This document shows, in pieces, positions 33,607 to 42,251 of a stretch of 64,000 nt of DNA (the first letter of the stretch is position 1; each line of letters starts with the position of its first letter). The translations under genes were made by a program, and so were the position numbers. Origin of the DNA: Pseudomonas chlororaphis (lineage in GTDB: Bacteria; Pseudomonadota; Gammaproteobacteria; Pseudomonadales; Pseudomonadaceae); NCBI RefSeq assembly GCF_003731765.1, contig NZ_MOAL01000004.1, positions 1,922,001 to 1,986,000 of the forward strand, given 5' to 3'. Under the pieces are notes generated by a model, which saw only the letters and a list, made by a program, of their open reading frames with translations, searched no databases and was not told the origin of the DNA.

Positions 33607-34670
33607 GCGCCGCGCAGTCGCTCGATGATTCTGCGGGCACGGTTGGCACCGACGTCGACATGAATATCGATCATCGGCCGTGTGCCGAAGCGGCACATGT
33701 TCTGGTACTGCGCCTCGATCACCAGCTTGTCTTCGTCGAACGTCAGCATGGTCTGCTCGACCACCTTGGCTTTGACGGCCTCAGGATCCGTTTCTGGATT
33801 GGTGGCCATGGTCCAGAAGTAGTGGCTGGTGGTTTCCGTTTCCGGGGTCACCCCGTGAAAACCACGCATATGGAAACCGGCGCGATCGGGGTTGTTCAGG
33901 TCGTCAGTGCCCACGTCCACCGCGCCGGTCCAGATGCGCAGGTGATTGATGTGGAACTCGATCTCTTGCCAGCGATCGACGTGGCCCTTGAACGGGTAGG
34001 CCGCGGTGTAGGTCGGCGGCGGAACGGAGTCGGGCATATGGCGAACCACGCGGACCATCGACTCGTCACCGTCCACCCTCATCTGCGCGTTCATGTGGAT
34101 GCTGGCGTTACCGCCGATGGTGCGCAAATGGACGTAGCCCAGGTGGCTAAGGTCCATGAGGTTGTCGTGGATGAGTTGATAGGGCGCGTCGTAGTGATAG
34201 ACATCCCCGTCGAACAAGTATTTACCGCTGCTGTGGACGTCATAGGTCGGCGGTGCGAATGTCGGCTGCGGATGATCGGCGCTGCCAAACCAGATCCAGA
34301 TGATCTGGTCCTGCTCCCGGACGTGGTAAGCGGGCACCTTGGCTTTGCTCGGAATCTTGTCCTGGCCGGGGATTTCAATGCATTGCCCCCCTTGGTTGAA
34401 TAGCAGGCCGTGATAGCCACAGCGCAAGCCTCGCTCTTCCAGCGTGCCGTTGGACAGTGGCAGGGCCCGGTGACAGCAACGGTCCTCCAGTGCGGCAACC
34501 TGGTTATCGGCGGTGCGAAAGAGCACCACCGGTTTGTTCAGCAACGTGCGGCCAATGGGCTGGTCCTTCAGCTCCCAGCCGAGCGCCGCGACGTACCACT
34601 GATCGAGGGGGAAACTCGGCAAGGCGGCCGGGGCAATGTCATGGGCAAGGGGCAGGGTAGACGTCGTCAT
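33603..34670 (-). CDS. Rieske non-haem iron oxygenase, VanA-like
   Basis: This 355-residue oxygenase component has an N-terminal Rieske centre (CCHRALPLSNGT then CGYHGLLF: C-x-H and C-x-x-H) and a catalytic domain with the iron-binding DLSHLGYVH and a C-terminal Asp near LTFDEDKLVIEAQ. The ATG at 34670 follows GGAG. Length and motifs match vanillate/dicamba O-demethylase-type oxygenases, which release formaldehyde from methoxy groups. Electrons should come from the ferredoxin reductase gene 37 bases upstream. The substrate is unknown; the usual vanillate regulators are absent. Confidence 0.9.
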   Translation of the reverse strand: MTTSTLPLAHDIAPAALPSFPLDQWYVAALGWELKDQPIGRTLLNKPVVLFRTADNQVAALEDRCCHRALPLSNGTLEERGLRCGYHGLLFNQGGQCIEIPGQDKIPSKAKVPAYHVREQDQIIWIWFGSADHPQPTFAPPTYDVHSSGKYLFDGDVYHYDAPYQLIHDNLMDLSHLGYVHLRTIGGNASIHMNAQMRVDGDESMVRVVRHMPDSVPPPTYTAAYPFKGHVDRWQEIEFHINHLRIWTGAVDVGTDDLNNPDRAGFHMRGFHGVTPETETTSHYFWTMATNPETDPEAVKAKVVEQTMLTFDEDKLVIEAQYQNMCRFGTRPMIDIHVDVGANRARRIIERLRGA

Positions 34671-34707
34671 AGGGTTCTCCGGCGAGCGATCTTTGCTCGG
34701 GTCAGGG

Positions 34708-35661
34708 TCAAAGGTCCAATACCAGGCGCGGCGATTTGGCACGTGAGCAGCACGGCGTGAAGCGGTCATTGGCGGCGTGTTCTGCGGCGGTCATGAACTG
34801 GTCGCGATGATCACCCACGCCGTCGAGCAGACGGGTGACACAGGTGCCGCAAACGCCTTGCTCACACGAGGACTCGATGTCAATTCCGGCCTCATCGAGC
34901 ACCTCGAAAACCGTGCGGTCGGCGGGTATGTAGAAAACCTGCCCGCTGCTGGCTATCTGAACTTCGAAGGGCGTGTCGCCCCCTGGGTCGACAGGGGCGG
35001 CGGCGAAAAACTCCCTGTGCACCTGGTCTTCGGGCCAGCCAGCTTCCTGGGCCGTGTCGAGGATGAACTTCATAAACCCCGTCGGTCCGCAGACATACAG
35101 GTGGCGTGTGCTGTCCGGCGCGGCCAGTAGCGCGCAGGCATCGAGCTTCTGTTCGGGCGAGCCGCTGTCGTCATGCAAATGCACGCGACTGGCGAACGGC
35201 GCTTGCCCGAGCCATGGGATAAACGCGGCGCGTTCGCTGGATCGAAAGCTGTAGTGCAGCTCGAAATCCGCACCTTGATGGTGAAGCTCGTGGGCCATCG
35301 CCAGCATCGGCGTGATGCCAATGCCGCCGCCGAACAGCAGGTGACGTTTGGCTGAACGAGATAGGGCAAAGAGGTTGCGCGGCGCGCTGATGCTGAGGGT
35401 CTGCCCTGGGACGACGTGCTCGTGCATGGCGCTGGAGCCGCCCCGCGAGGCCGGGTCCTTGAGCACACCGATCACATAGCGATGACGCTCTTGGGGGGCA
35501 TTGCACAGCGAATATTGGCGGGTGAGGCCGCTGGCAAGGTGAATGTCGATATGTGCACCGGCTTCGAAAGGCGGCAGTGCGCTGCCGTTTGCGGCGCACA
35601 GCTCGAAGCTGCAGATGCCTTCGGCTTCAACGGCTTTGCGGGTGACCTTGACTTGAAGCAT
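34708..35661 (-). CDS. Ferredoxin-NAD(P)H reductase component, VanB-like
   Basis: This 317-residue phthalate-dioxygenase-reductase-type protein has, in order, the flavin domain (RQYSLCNAP), the NAD domain (LLFGGGIGITPMLAMAHEL, LYVCGPTGFM) and a C-terminal plant-type 2Fe-2S domain (CEQGVCGTCVTRLLDG, then CCSRA). The ATG at 35661 follows GGGAG. It passes electrons from NAD(P)H to the Rieske oxygenase encoded next, forming a two-component oxygenase. Confidence 0.92.
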   Translation of the reverse strand: MLQVKVTRKAVEAEGICSFELCAANGSALPPFEAGAHIDIHLASGLTRQYSLCNAPQERHRYVIGVLKDPASRGGSSAMHEHVVPGQTLSISAPRNLFALSRSAKRHLLFGGGIGITPMLAMAHELHHQGADFELHYSFRSSERAAFIPWLGQAPFASRVHLHDDSGSPEQKLDACALLAAPDSTRHLYVCGPTGFMKFILDTAQEAGWPEDQVHREFFAAAPVDPGGDTPFEVQIASSGQVFYIPADRTVFEVLDEAGIDIESSCEQGVCGTCVTRLLDGVGDHRDQFMTAAEHAANDRFTPCCSRAKSPRLVLDL

Positions 35662-35717
35662 GACTTCTCCCTCCACACTGAAGTGGCTGCTGAAAAATAG
35701 GGGGGCGAAAAGACCGA

Positions 35718-35736
35718 GTGCTGGAAAAACTCAGCC
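35718..35736. promoter_or_regulatory. Second LysR-type palindrome, before the reductase operon
   Basis: GTGCTG-N7-TCAGCC lies about 57 bases before the reductase start, with a further GGCTGCTGAA half-site near 35684-35693. The core GCTG...CAGC is shared with the palindrome at 32596-32616 but is one base shorter. Confidence 0.4.
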
Positions 35737-35898
35737 GGGAGAGAAGGCGCAGGGAAGGGGGGAAGTGGCGGGCACCAGGGTTGGGCACAGTCGGCAAGGG
35801 TTCATAAGCAAGACCTGATAATTATTTTTTGAGGTTGTGCTACGGCGTATCATGCGGGCCATTGCCCGCACTGCTTGGCGGAGTAAATCCTCAGGCGA

Positions 35899-35920
35899 AT
35901 TGGTTGCGGTGTCAACTAAT
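35899..35920. promoter_or_regulatory. Probable MarR operator
   Basis: ATTGGTTG-N6-CAACTAAT is an inverted repeat with 7 of 8 pairs. It lies 33 bases before the MarR ATG, in the divergent promoter region shared with the oxygenase reductase operon. MarR proteins typically bind such AT-rich palindromes near their own promoters. Confidence 0.5.
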
Positions 35921-35952
35921 TTCAAAGCTGCTCGACCTACGGTGTTTTCTTG

Positions 35953-36423
35953 ATGCCTACCGATACACAGTTGAACCTGTCTCGCTATGTCCCTGGTCTA
36001 TTGACGTTCCTGGCCAACAAGCTCGCCACTGGCGCATCCCAGTGTTATCGCAAGCACTTCGGCATTGGCGTGGTGGAATGGCGGATGCTGTCGATGCTGG
36101 CCGTCGAGACAGACATCACCGCCAATCGCATCTGCCAGGCTATCGGGCTCGACAAGAGTGCGGTCAGTCGTTCGTTGCAGACGCTGGAAGCGGCGGGGCA
36201 CATCACCAGTCAGTTGGATCCCAAGGATGCACGGCGTTACACCGTCCGATTGACCGCCAGCGGTCAAGAACTGCATGACCGCGTGATTAAAGTGGCGCTC
36301 GAGCGAGAGTCCCGTCTGCTCAGCGGGCTCTCTGCAGCCGAGGTCGACACCCTGGTTGACTTGCTCGGTCGCCTGCATCTGCAAGTGCCGAACGTAAACA
36401 GCTATGAGCCCACGGATGAATGA
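35953..36423 (+). CDS. MarR family transcriptional regulator
   Basis: This 156-residue winged-helix regulator has the recognition helix region ANRICQAIGLDKSAVSRSLQTLE and the wing DPKDARRYTVRLTASGQELH, both typical of MarR. The ATG at 35953 is chosen over a TTG one codon earlier. It is divergent from the Rieske reductase/oxygenase operon, so it probably represses it in response to an aromatic ligand. Confidence 0.9.
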   Translation: MPTDTQLNLSRYVPGLLTFLANKLATGASQCYRKHFGIGVVEWRMLSMLAVETDITANRICQAIGLDKSAVSRSLQTLEAAGHITSQLDPKDARRYTVRLTASGQELHDRVIKVALERESRLLSGLSAAEVDTLVDLLGRLHLQVPNVNSYEPTDE

Positions 36424-36446
36424 ACCAGGACCGAGCCCGCGCCAGG

Positions 36447-36773
36447 CTAGGGCTGATCAAGAGTACCCAACGAGCGATACCAGTCTGCATAGGGTGTGTT
36501 CACCACCTGACGCCTGTTGAAGTCCGGGGCTCCATCGTCCCACCAGACAGGCCCGCGCTCCCCGAGGGCAACCTTGGCCGTATCAACCCGCGCCCTTGCT
36601 GTCATTAACTGCTCAGGATCGCCAGAAGCCTTCGCGGCCTTTACCTCACGGCGAGCTGCCATCAAGTCATTGACCCATCGCTGCCGCACATCCTCACTCA
36701 GCGAGGGGTTGCTGCACCGCCACAGCTGCCCTTTGACCACAAAGTATCGATTATCAGGCGTTGTCGGATGCAT
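36447..36773 (-). CDS. Hypothetical cytoplasmic protein
   Basis: This 108-residue protein starts at the ATG at 36773, which has GGAG about 8 bases upstream; a longer frame begins at 36905. Recognisable blocks are NRYFVVKGQLWRCSNPSLSE, a charged helix (RREVKAAKASGDPEQLMTAR) and WWDDGAPDFNRRQV. It looks like a conserved small protein of Pseudomonas, but I know no function. No signal or membrane segment is visible. Confidence 0.7.
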   Translation of the reverse strand: MHPTTPDNRYFVVKGQLWRCSNPSLSEDVRQRWVNDLMAARREVKAAKASGDPEQLMTARARVDTAKVALGERGPVWWDDGAPDFNRRQVVNTPYADWYRSLGTLDQP

Positions 36774-36995
36774 CACTGAAGCTCCATGGCGTGGGCGCGC
36801 GGCCCTTGATGTGCAGGCACAGCGCAGATAGGCAAAACATTTAGCAACCGTAAAGCTACCATGCAGGCCAATGACGCCCAGGCGGCTTTGGTTTGATCTG
36901 CTCACAAGGACCCTCTACTCGATTCGCTCAGCCGCGCCCAGCGGTTCCAGCGAACGAACAGGGTAAAAAAACTGCATCTCATCGTTATGTGAAGA

Positions 36996-37604
36996 ATGAA
37001 TCGTCCGCTGTTTGTATCGCTAGATGGCCCCAAGGGTGCCGGCAAAACCACATTGTTGGAGGCCATCACGACAGTACTGAGGGCGGACCACAAAAAGGTG
37101 ATCCGACTGTGCGAGAAAAAAAGCGATCCCTTTAGGGGGGAAACCATGAGCCTGGTAAACACACTGGTCAGAAATCCCAGCCGGGATTTGGAGTGGGCGG
37201 TTTGTGAGCGCTTTGCTGAAAGCCGGGCCTGGATTTCCCAGCAGGTGCTGCCTAAACAGCCACCCGGCAGCATCATCTTGATCGATCGCTGGTACCCATC
37301 TGACGCGGCGTTTCGCCGGATAATCCCGTTCGCAGAGATTTTGCAGCTGAATATGGATCGAAACGTACAAGTGCCCGACCTGCATGTCGGCGTCGTCACT
37401 GACCCTGATATTTCATGGGCGAGGGCAGCGGCAAGAGGGCGTGGGCTGAGCAGTACCGTGATGCATCGGCTGGAAGAACACATCGCCTGTACCCAGTCGT
37501 TCGAGCAGGCGATTGCAGATCACGACTGGGTGTTATGCCGCAATGAAGGAACGATTGAAGCGGCAACGATGCAGGTGGTTTCTGAGATTTATAGCGTTCT
37601 TTGA
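36996..37604 (+). CDS. Thymidylate-kinase-like P-loop protein
   Basis: This 202-residue nucleoside monophosphate kinase-fold protein has the P-loop GPKGAGKTTLL at 11-21 and a DRW motif (ILIDRWYPSDAAF) where thymidylate kinases have DRY/DRW-type residues. The lid region is RAAARGRGLS. Core tmk genes sit with holB in Pseudomonas, so this is probably a divergent second copy with another nucleotide substrate or role. It stands alone between unrelated genes. Confidence 0.75.
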   Translation: MNRPLFVSLDGPKGAGKTTLLEAITTVLRADHKKVIRLCEKKSDPFRGETMSLVNTLVRNPSRDLEWAVCERFAESRAWISQQVLPKQPPGSIILIDRWYPSDAAFRRIIPFAEILQLNMDRNVQVPDLHVGVVTDPDISWARAAARGRGLSSTVMHRLEEHIACTQSFEQAIADHDWVLCRNEGTIEAATMQVVSEIYSVL

Positions 37605-37862
37605 TGTTTGGACGGGGTTGTCGAAACCATAGGAACCTGATGGGGTTTTTTATCAAACCCAGGGGGAGGGGAGACGCCGAGTAACGGCCAACGCCCTCAT
37701 CCCAGATCATCGAGCCCGTTCTTTCCTGGGCTATTGATGCCCGCCATCGCTGCTGCGAATATCTGCAAATGGGCTTAAATCATGAGTACCCAAAAGCCTT
37801 GATGGGGCTAAGCGTCAGCAACCAGCGGCTTGTTTTATTCCACAACTGCAGAAGGCTTAACT
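37605..37862. other. Gap before the chemoreceptor gene
   Basis: The gap has no supported gene. It contains a weak flagellar sigma-28-like sequence, TAAA (37776-37779) followed after 16 bases by GCCTTGAT (37796-37803). This is one base off the usual spacing, so it is only a suggestion. A short stem GGGTTT/AAACCC also occurs near 37640-37662. Confidence 0.3.
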
Positions 37863-39476
37863 ATGTCAATAAAACTGCGTCTGTTGTTGCTGGTCGGTAC
37901 CAGTGTGTTCACGGCCCTGATCATTAGCCTGACGAACTACTTGGGCAATAGCCGAATGGAAGCCGCGATGATTGGCAATGAGGTCAGCATGAGCGCGCTG
38001 AGCAATCATCTGGAGGCTGACATGATGCACGATGCGCTTCGCGCCGATGCACTGGCAGCGATGCTGGTCGGCCTGGGCAAAGGTGTCAGCAGCCGAGAGG
38101 AGGTCCTTGAGTCACTTAATGAACATGCTGCGAATTTTCGCAAGGCGCTAGGGGATAACCTTGAGCTTCCCCTCGACGATAATCTCAAGGCAGCACTGAA
38201 CAGCATCAAGCCGAGCCTCGACAATTACATAGCCTCCGGTGAACGGATTGTCAGTGTGGCAATGAACGATCCGGTAGGAGCGCAAGAGGAACTGGGTACA
38301 TTTATCAGCGCCTTTACCCAGTTGGAAGGCAAAATGTCGAATCTGAGTGAGTTGATCGAGAACAACTCCAAAGTGAGTGGAGAGCACACTCGACAGGCTA
38401 TCCGCAGCGCCAATCTCACCCTCTGCGTTGTGCTGGTACTTGGCTTGTTGCTGCTGGTCGCCCAAGGCTACTGGGTGACAAGAAGCATCATGAAGCCCTT
38501 GCACGTTGCCCGGCAGATTGCCGATAGCATTGCTCATGGCAACCTCAGCGAATCGATCCCCGAACCGGCTAATCGCGACGAGGCCGGCATGCTGATTCGC
38601 AGCCTGGCGGTCATGCAGCGTGACTTGCGCGGCATGATTGAGGTCGTGCGCAACAATGCTCAGGGCGTCACCCGTATGAGCCAGCAGTTGAGCCAGGGCT
38701 GTCATGAAGTTGCCACCAGCAGTCAACAGCAGAGTTCCGCGGCAGGCACGATGTCGGCTGCCACCAGTGAAATGACGGCGAGCATCGAAGAGATTACCCG
38801 GCATGCCGGGCATGCGCTGGAAATGGCCAGTGGAGCCGAGGCACTGGCCAAGAACGGCGGCCGTGTTATTCATCAAGTGGTGAGCGATATGGACGAGATT
38901 GCTCGTTCAGCTCAACAGTCAGCGCAGGTGATTCGCACGCTGGACAAGGAATCCGAAGGGATCTTCAGCATTATTCAAGTCATCAAGGGTATTGCTGACC
39001 AGACCAACCTGCTGGCGCTCAATGCGGCTATCGAAGCGGCCCGCGCCGGTGAGCAAGGGCGAGGCTTTGCCGTTGTAGCCGACGAAGTACGGAGTTTGGC
39101 GGGACGTACCAGCGCATCCACTCAGGAAATAGCCAGCATGGTTGCACGCATCCAGCAAAACACTCGCGAAGCCGTGACCAGCATGGAAGCCGGTGTCGCC
39201 CAGGTCGATAAAGGCATGGCCGTCACTGCCGATGTGGAGCGTGCGATCCGGGAGATTCTTGATGCGACGCTGAGCACCACCCAGTTGGTCAACGACATTA
39301 CCCGCACCATCGGTGAGCAGGGCCTGGCCAGTAACGAAATTGCCCATCAGGTGGAAATGATTGCCGGCATGTCTGCCACGAACACCCGGATTATTGGCCA
39401 GACCGCAGGTGCCACCGATGAACTGACGGCGCTTGCAAATCAGCTCACGCAATCGGTGGATCGTTTTCGGCTTTGA
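37863..39476 (+). CDS. Methyl-accepting chemotaxis protein
   Basis: This 537-residue transducer has TM1 (about 5-25), a periplasmic helical ligand domain (about 30-190, with a four-helix-bundle look), TM2 (about 193-213), HAMP (about 215-270) and a cytoplasmic signalling domain with the conserved hairpin DQTNLLALNAAIEAARAGEQ followed by GRGFAVVADEVRSLAGRT. The C-terminus ends in VDRFRL with no CheR-docking pentapeptide. The ATG at 37863 is chosen because it places TM1 at the N-terminus. The ligand is unknown. Confidence 0.93.
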   Translation: MSIKLRLLLLVGTSVFTALIISLTNYLGNSRMEAAMIGNEVSMSALSNHLEADMMHDALRADALAAMLVGLGKGVSSREEVLESLNEHAANFRKALGDNLELPLDDNLKAALNSIKPSLDNYIASGERIVSVAMNDPVGAQEELGTFISAFTQLEGKMSNLSELIENNSKVSGEHTRQAIRSANLTLCVVLVLGLLLLVAQGYWVTRSIMKPLHVARQIADSIAHGNLSESIPEPANRDEAGMLIRSLAVMQRDLRGMIEVVRNNAQGVTRMSQQLSQGCHEVATSSQQQSSAAGTMSAATSEMTASIEEITRHAGHALEMASGAEALAKNGGRVIHQVVSDMDEIARSAQQSAQVIRTLDKESEGIFSIIQVIKGIADQTNLLALNAAIEAARAGEQGRGFAVVADEVRSLAGRTSASTQEIASMVARIQQNTREAVTSMEAGVAQVDKGMAVTADVERAIREILDATLSTTQLVNDITRTIGEQGLASNEIAHQVEMIAGMSATNTRIIGQTAGATDELTALANQLTQSVDRFRL

Positions 39477-39844
39477 TTGAATAGGCTGGGGCTAAGAGAC
39501 TTAGCGACGCTCCGGCCGAATCGGGTTTATGACTTGCAGCACCCTATGAGCGCCAGGTGTTTTTTTTCATGACAAAAGCTCGGGTGTTTCGCGTAAACAG
39601 GGACGCTGGAGTCTCGCCCTTTCGGGACTTGACCTGATGCCGCTATCTGCTGTTGAATGCGCGCCCTGAAGCCTCCAACCTTTTCTCCAAGTGGTGAAGC
39701 CAGTGCCCTACGCCAGCCAACACGCCTGATACCGACGACGGTCCATCCTGCCTGATGGCTGCCCGTGCCTGTACGCGGCGGCGTTTCATTGCTATGCCTG
39801 CCTGATCCTGTCGTTGGTTTTTCTCTATTTTCGAGGACAAACCC
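39477..39844. other. Gap before the RNA-repair cassette
   Basis: No gene is supported here. A reverse frame (39527-39916) overlaps the RNA ligase start and is probably chance. No sigma-54 -24/-12 element, as found before rtc operons, was recognised. Confidence 0.4.
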
Positions 39845-40705
39845 ATGCACATGGATATTCGTGCCACCGCGCACAACCTGGAACTGCTCAAATACCCCCG
39901 CACGCCCCACCTGCAAGGCTCGCGCCTGCAGGATGGCGACACTGATACTGGCCAGGTGCGCTATGCCGCCCTGGCCGGGCAGTGGCTGGTGGTGGAAGAA
40001 AAACTCGATGGCGCCAACGCCGGCATCAGCTTTACCGCAGGCGGCGAGTTGCGCCTGCAGTCACGCGGTCACTACCTCACCGGCGGTGGGCGCGAGCGCC
40101 AGTTCAATCTATTCAAGCAGTGGGCCTCGGCCCATGAGCACTGGTTGCTGGAGCGCCTGGAAGACCGCTTCGTGCTGTATGGCGAATGGCTGCACAAGAA
40201 GCACTCGGTGTTCTACGACCGCTTGCCACATTACTTCTGCGAGTTCGATGTGTGGGACCGCGCCACAGGGCTGTTCCTCTCCACCGCGGCGCGCCGGTGC
40301 CTGCTTGAGGGGGGGCCGGTGCTTGCGGTGCCGGTGCTGTACGAAGGCCCGGCGCCGCGCCGGCATGCCGAGCTGATGGCGCTGGTGAGCGATTCGCTGG
40401 CCAAGACCGCGCGCTGGCGCGAGGTGTTCGAGCAGGTGGTACGCCGTGAGGGCCTCGATCTGGCCCGTGCGTGGCGCCAGTGTGACCGCTCCAGCCGCAT
40501 GGAAGGCCTGTACCTGAAGCTCGAGGATGAGCAGCAGACCCTTGGCCGGCTCAAGTGGGTACGGCAGGACTTCGTCCAAGCCATCCTCGATGCCGACCAG
40601 CACCATGCCAATCAACCCTTTATCCCCAATCAACTGGCCGACGGCGTCGATCTCTATGCGCCGCGCCTGTCCATGGACTGGCAGGGCCCACGCCACGGCT
40701 ACTGA
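39845..40705 (+). CDS. ATP-dependent RNA ligase, Rnl2-like fold
   Basis: This 286-residue nucleotidyltransferase has motif I EEKLDGANAGI with adenylated K53, motif III-like FVLYGEWL, motif IV RMEGLYLKLE and motif V GRLKWVRQDF. This is the covalent nucleotidyltransferase set of RNA ligases. The motifs and adjacency to the HD-Pnk gene, 14 bases downstream, show an RNA end-healing and sealing cassette. GAGGA precedes the ATG; a second ATG two codons later is possible. It would join 5'-phosphate and 3'-OH RNA ends made by the partner. Confidence 0.85.
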   Translation: MHMDIRATAHNLELLKYPRTPHLQGSRLQDGDTDTGQVRYAALAGQWLVVEEKLDGANAGISFTAGGELRLQSRGHYLTGGGRERQFNLFKQWASAHEHWLLERLEDRFVLYGEWLHKKHSVFYDRLPHYFCEFDVWDRATGLFLSTAARRCLLEGGPVLAVPVLYEGPAPRRHAELMALVSDSLAKTARWREVFEQVVRREGLDLARAWRQCDRSSRMEGLYLKLEDEQQTLGRLKWVRQDFVQAILDADQHHANQPFIPNQLADGVDLYAPRLSMDWQGPRHGY

Positions 40706-40719
40706 AGGAGCATCCCGAA

Positions 40720-41865
40720 ATGGATATTCGACAACTGCAACAACTGGTCCCCGAGCCAGGGTGCGATATGGACGCCGCCGCCTGCCTGGTGGCTATTCCG
40801 GCTCTAGCGCGCCTGGCCGACACACCGCAAGACCCGACCTACCACGCCGAGGGCGATGTGTGGATTCATACCCGCCTGGTGGTCGAAGCATTGCTGACGC
40901 AATCCGCCTACCAGCAGGCCAGCGCCGAGCAGCGTTTTGTGCTGTTCTTCGCTGCCCTGTTGCACGACATCGCCAAGCCTGACACTACGGTGATCGACCC
41001 GGATACCGGGCGTATCGGCCAGCCCGGTCACTCACGCCGGGGCGCGGTGGATGCGCGGCTGCTGTTGTGGCGCGCCGGCGTGCCTTTCGAGCTTCGCGAG
41101 CAGATCTGCCGCATCATCGCCGTGCACCAGGTTCCGTTCTTCGCCCTGCTGGGTGATCGCAGCGGCCGCAGCGCTGAGTTCTTGTTGCACAAACTGTCCT
41201 GGGAACTGCCGTTGTGGATGCTCTGTGCCGTGGCCGAGGCCGATATGCAGGGCCGCGATTACGCCGGCAAGGCCGATGTGCTGAGTGCCATCGAACTGTG
41301 GCGCGAACTGGCGGAGGAGGAGGGCTGCCTGCAAGGGCCGCGGGCCTTTGCCGACGACTACACACGCATTCAGTACCTGCGTGGCGCCCGGGTGCATCCC
41401 GACTACCCGTTGCATGCGCCGCAGGGTTCGTCGGTGGTGATGCTCTCGGGCCTGCCGGCCAGCGGCAAGGACACCTGGACCGCACAGCACTACCCGGATC
41501 TGCCTGTGGTGTCGTTCGACGACGCTCGCCAGGCACTTGGCCTGCGCCATGGACAGAACGAGGGCGCCGCTGCGCATTACGCCATCGACCGGGCCAAGGC
41601 CCTGTTGCGCGAGCACAAACCCTTTGTGTGGAACTCGACGCACCTGTCGACGCAGATGCGCAACCGCACTCTGGACTTGCTCTACGGCTACGGCGCGCAG
41701 GTGGAGATTCTTTACCTGGAGCGCCCCGAGGACGAGATCATGCGGCGCAACCAGAAGCGCGACACCTCGCTGCGCAACGATGATATCCGCCGCATGCTGT
41801 TCAAGTGGGAAGTGCCGCTGCCGACCGAGGCTCACCGGGTTGTTTATCAGGCAGTGACGGGATGA
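40720..41865 (+). CDS. HD-Pnk: HD phosphohydrolase fused to polynucleotide kinase
   Basis: This 381-residue bifunctional protein starts at the ATG at 40720 after AAGGAG. The N-terminal HD domain (about 35-220) shows H42, H50, the HD pair H82-D83 in LLHDIAKPD, H104 in PGHSRRGA and D174. The C-terminal kinase (about 235-381) has P-loop GLPASGKD (244-251) and VSFDDAR. Enzymes of this build, studied in Runella, remove 2',3'-cyclic phosphate or 3'-phosphate ends and phosphorylate 5'-OH ends. With the RNA ligase just upstream, the pair could repair RNA cut by ribotoxins or anticodon nucleases. Confidence 0.88.
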   Translation: MDIRQLQQLVPEPGCDMDAAACLVAIPALARLADTPQDPTYHAEGDVWIHTRLVVEALLTQSAYQQASAEQRFVLFFAALLHDIAKPDTTVIDPDTGRIGQPGHSRRGAVDARLLLWRAGVPFELREQICRIIAVHQVPFFALLGDRSGRSAEFLLHKLSWELPLWMLCAVAEADMQGRDYAGKADVLSAIELWRELAEEEGCLQGPRAFADDYTRIQYLRGARVHPDYPLHAPQGSSVVMLSGLPASGKDTWTAQHYPDLPVVSFDDARQALGLRHGQNEGAAAHYAIDRAKALLREHKPFVWNSTHLSTQMRNRTLDLLYGYGAQVEILYLERPEDEIMRRNQKRDTSLRNDDIRRMLFKWEVPLPTEAHRVVYQAVTG

Positions 41866-42251
41866 GCGGTCCTTATGGAGAGTCAAAGAAAATAAATTAC
41901 TGCGGGGTAAAAACTGCTTTTGATTTTTATGAAAGTAGATTTCATGACGCCATTTGCGCTGAGGAAATTGTGAGGGTCTTTGCTGTTCCCAGGACTTGCA
42001 GCTAATCAATGCCGATACAATCTGTAATTTAACATAATATACATTATGTGAACCCTCATATACGCCCACGGGGATGTCTGCCGGTCAGATTCAAAGCCAG
42101 GCCACTCCCTTTTGAGTCTCAACAATCACCAGGTCCAGTTACCTGCTTGGCTTGCCAATGTCGCTCAAGGTGAATACCTCCTGTGCACACACCGCCGCGT
42201 CCAGTGCATCCTGCATCCGTTAATGCCGAACGCGCGCTGATCCGGATCGAT
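41866..42251. other. AT-rich gene-poor gap with palindrome
   Basis: Base composition from about 41880 to 42050 is much richer in A and T than the flanks. A perfect inverted repeat ACATAAT-N4-ATTATGT lies at 42032-42049. The minus strand of 42070-42230 has short open stretches that look like gene debris, but I cannot name the source. Confidence 0.4.

Noticed and set aside
36996..37604. Thymidylate-kinase-like gene as evidence of a prophage
   Set aside because: No capsid, tail, integrase, repressor or attachment repeat is near it.
39527..39916. A 129-codon reverse frame before the RNA ligase gene
   Set aside because: It overlaps the ligase start, has no recognisable domain and has no start signal.
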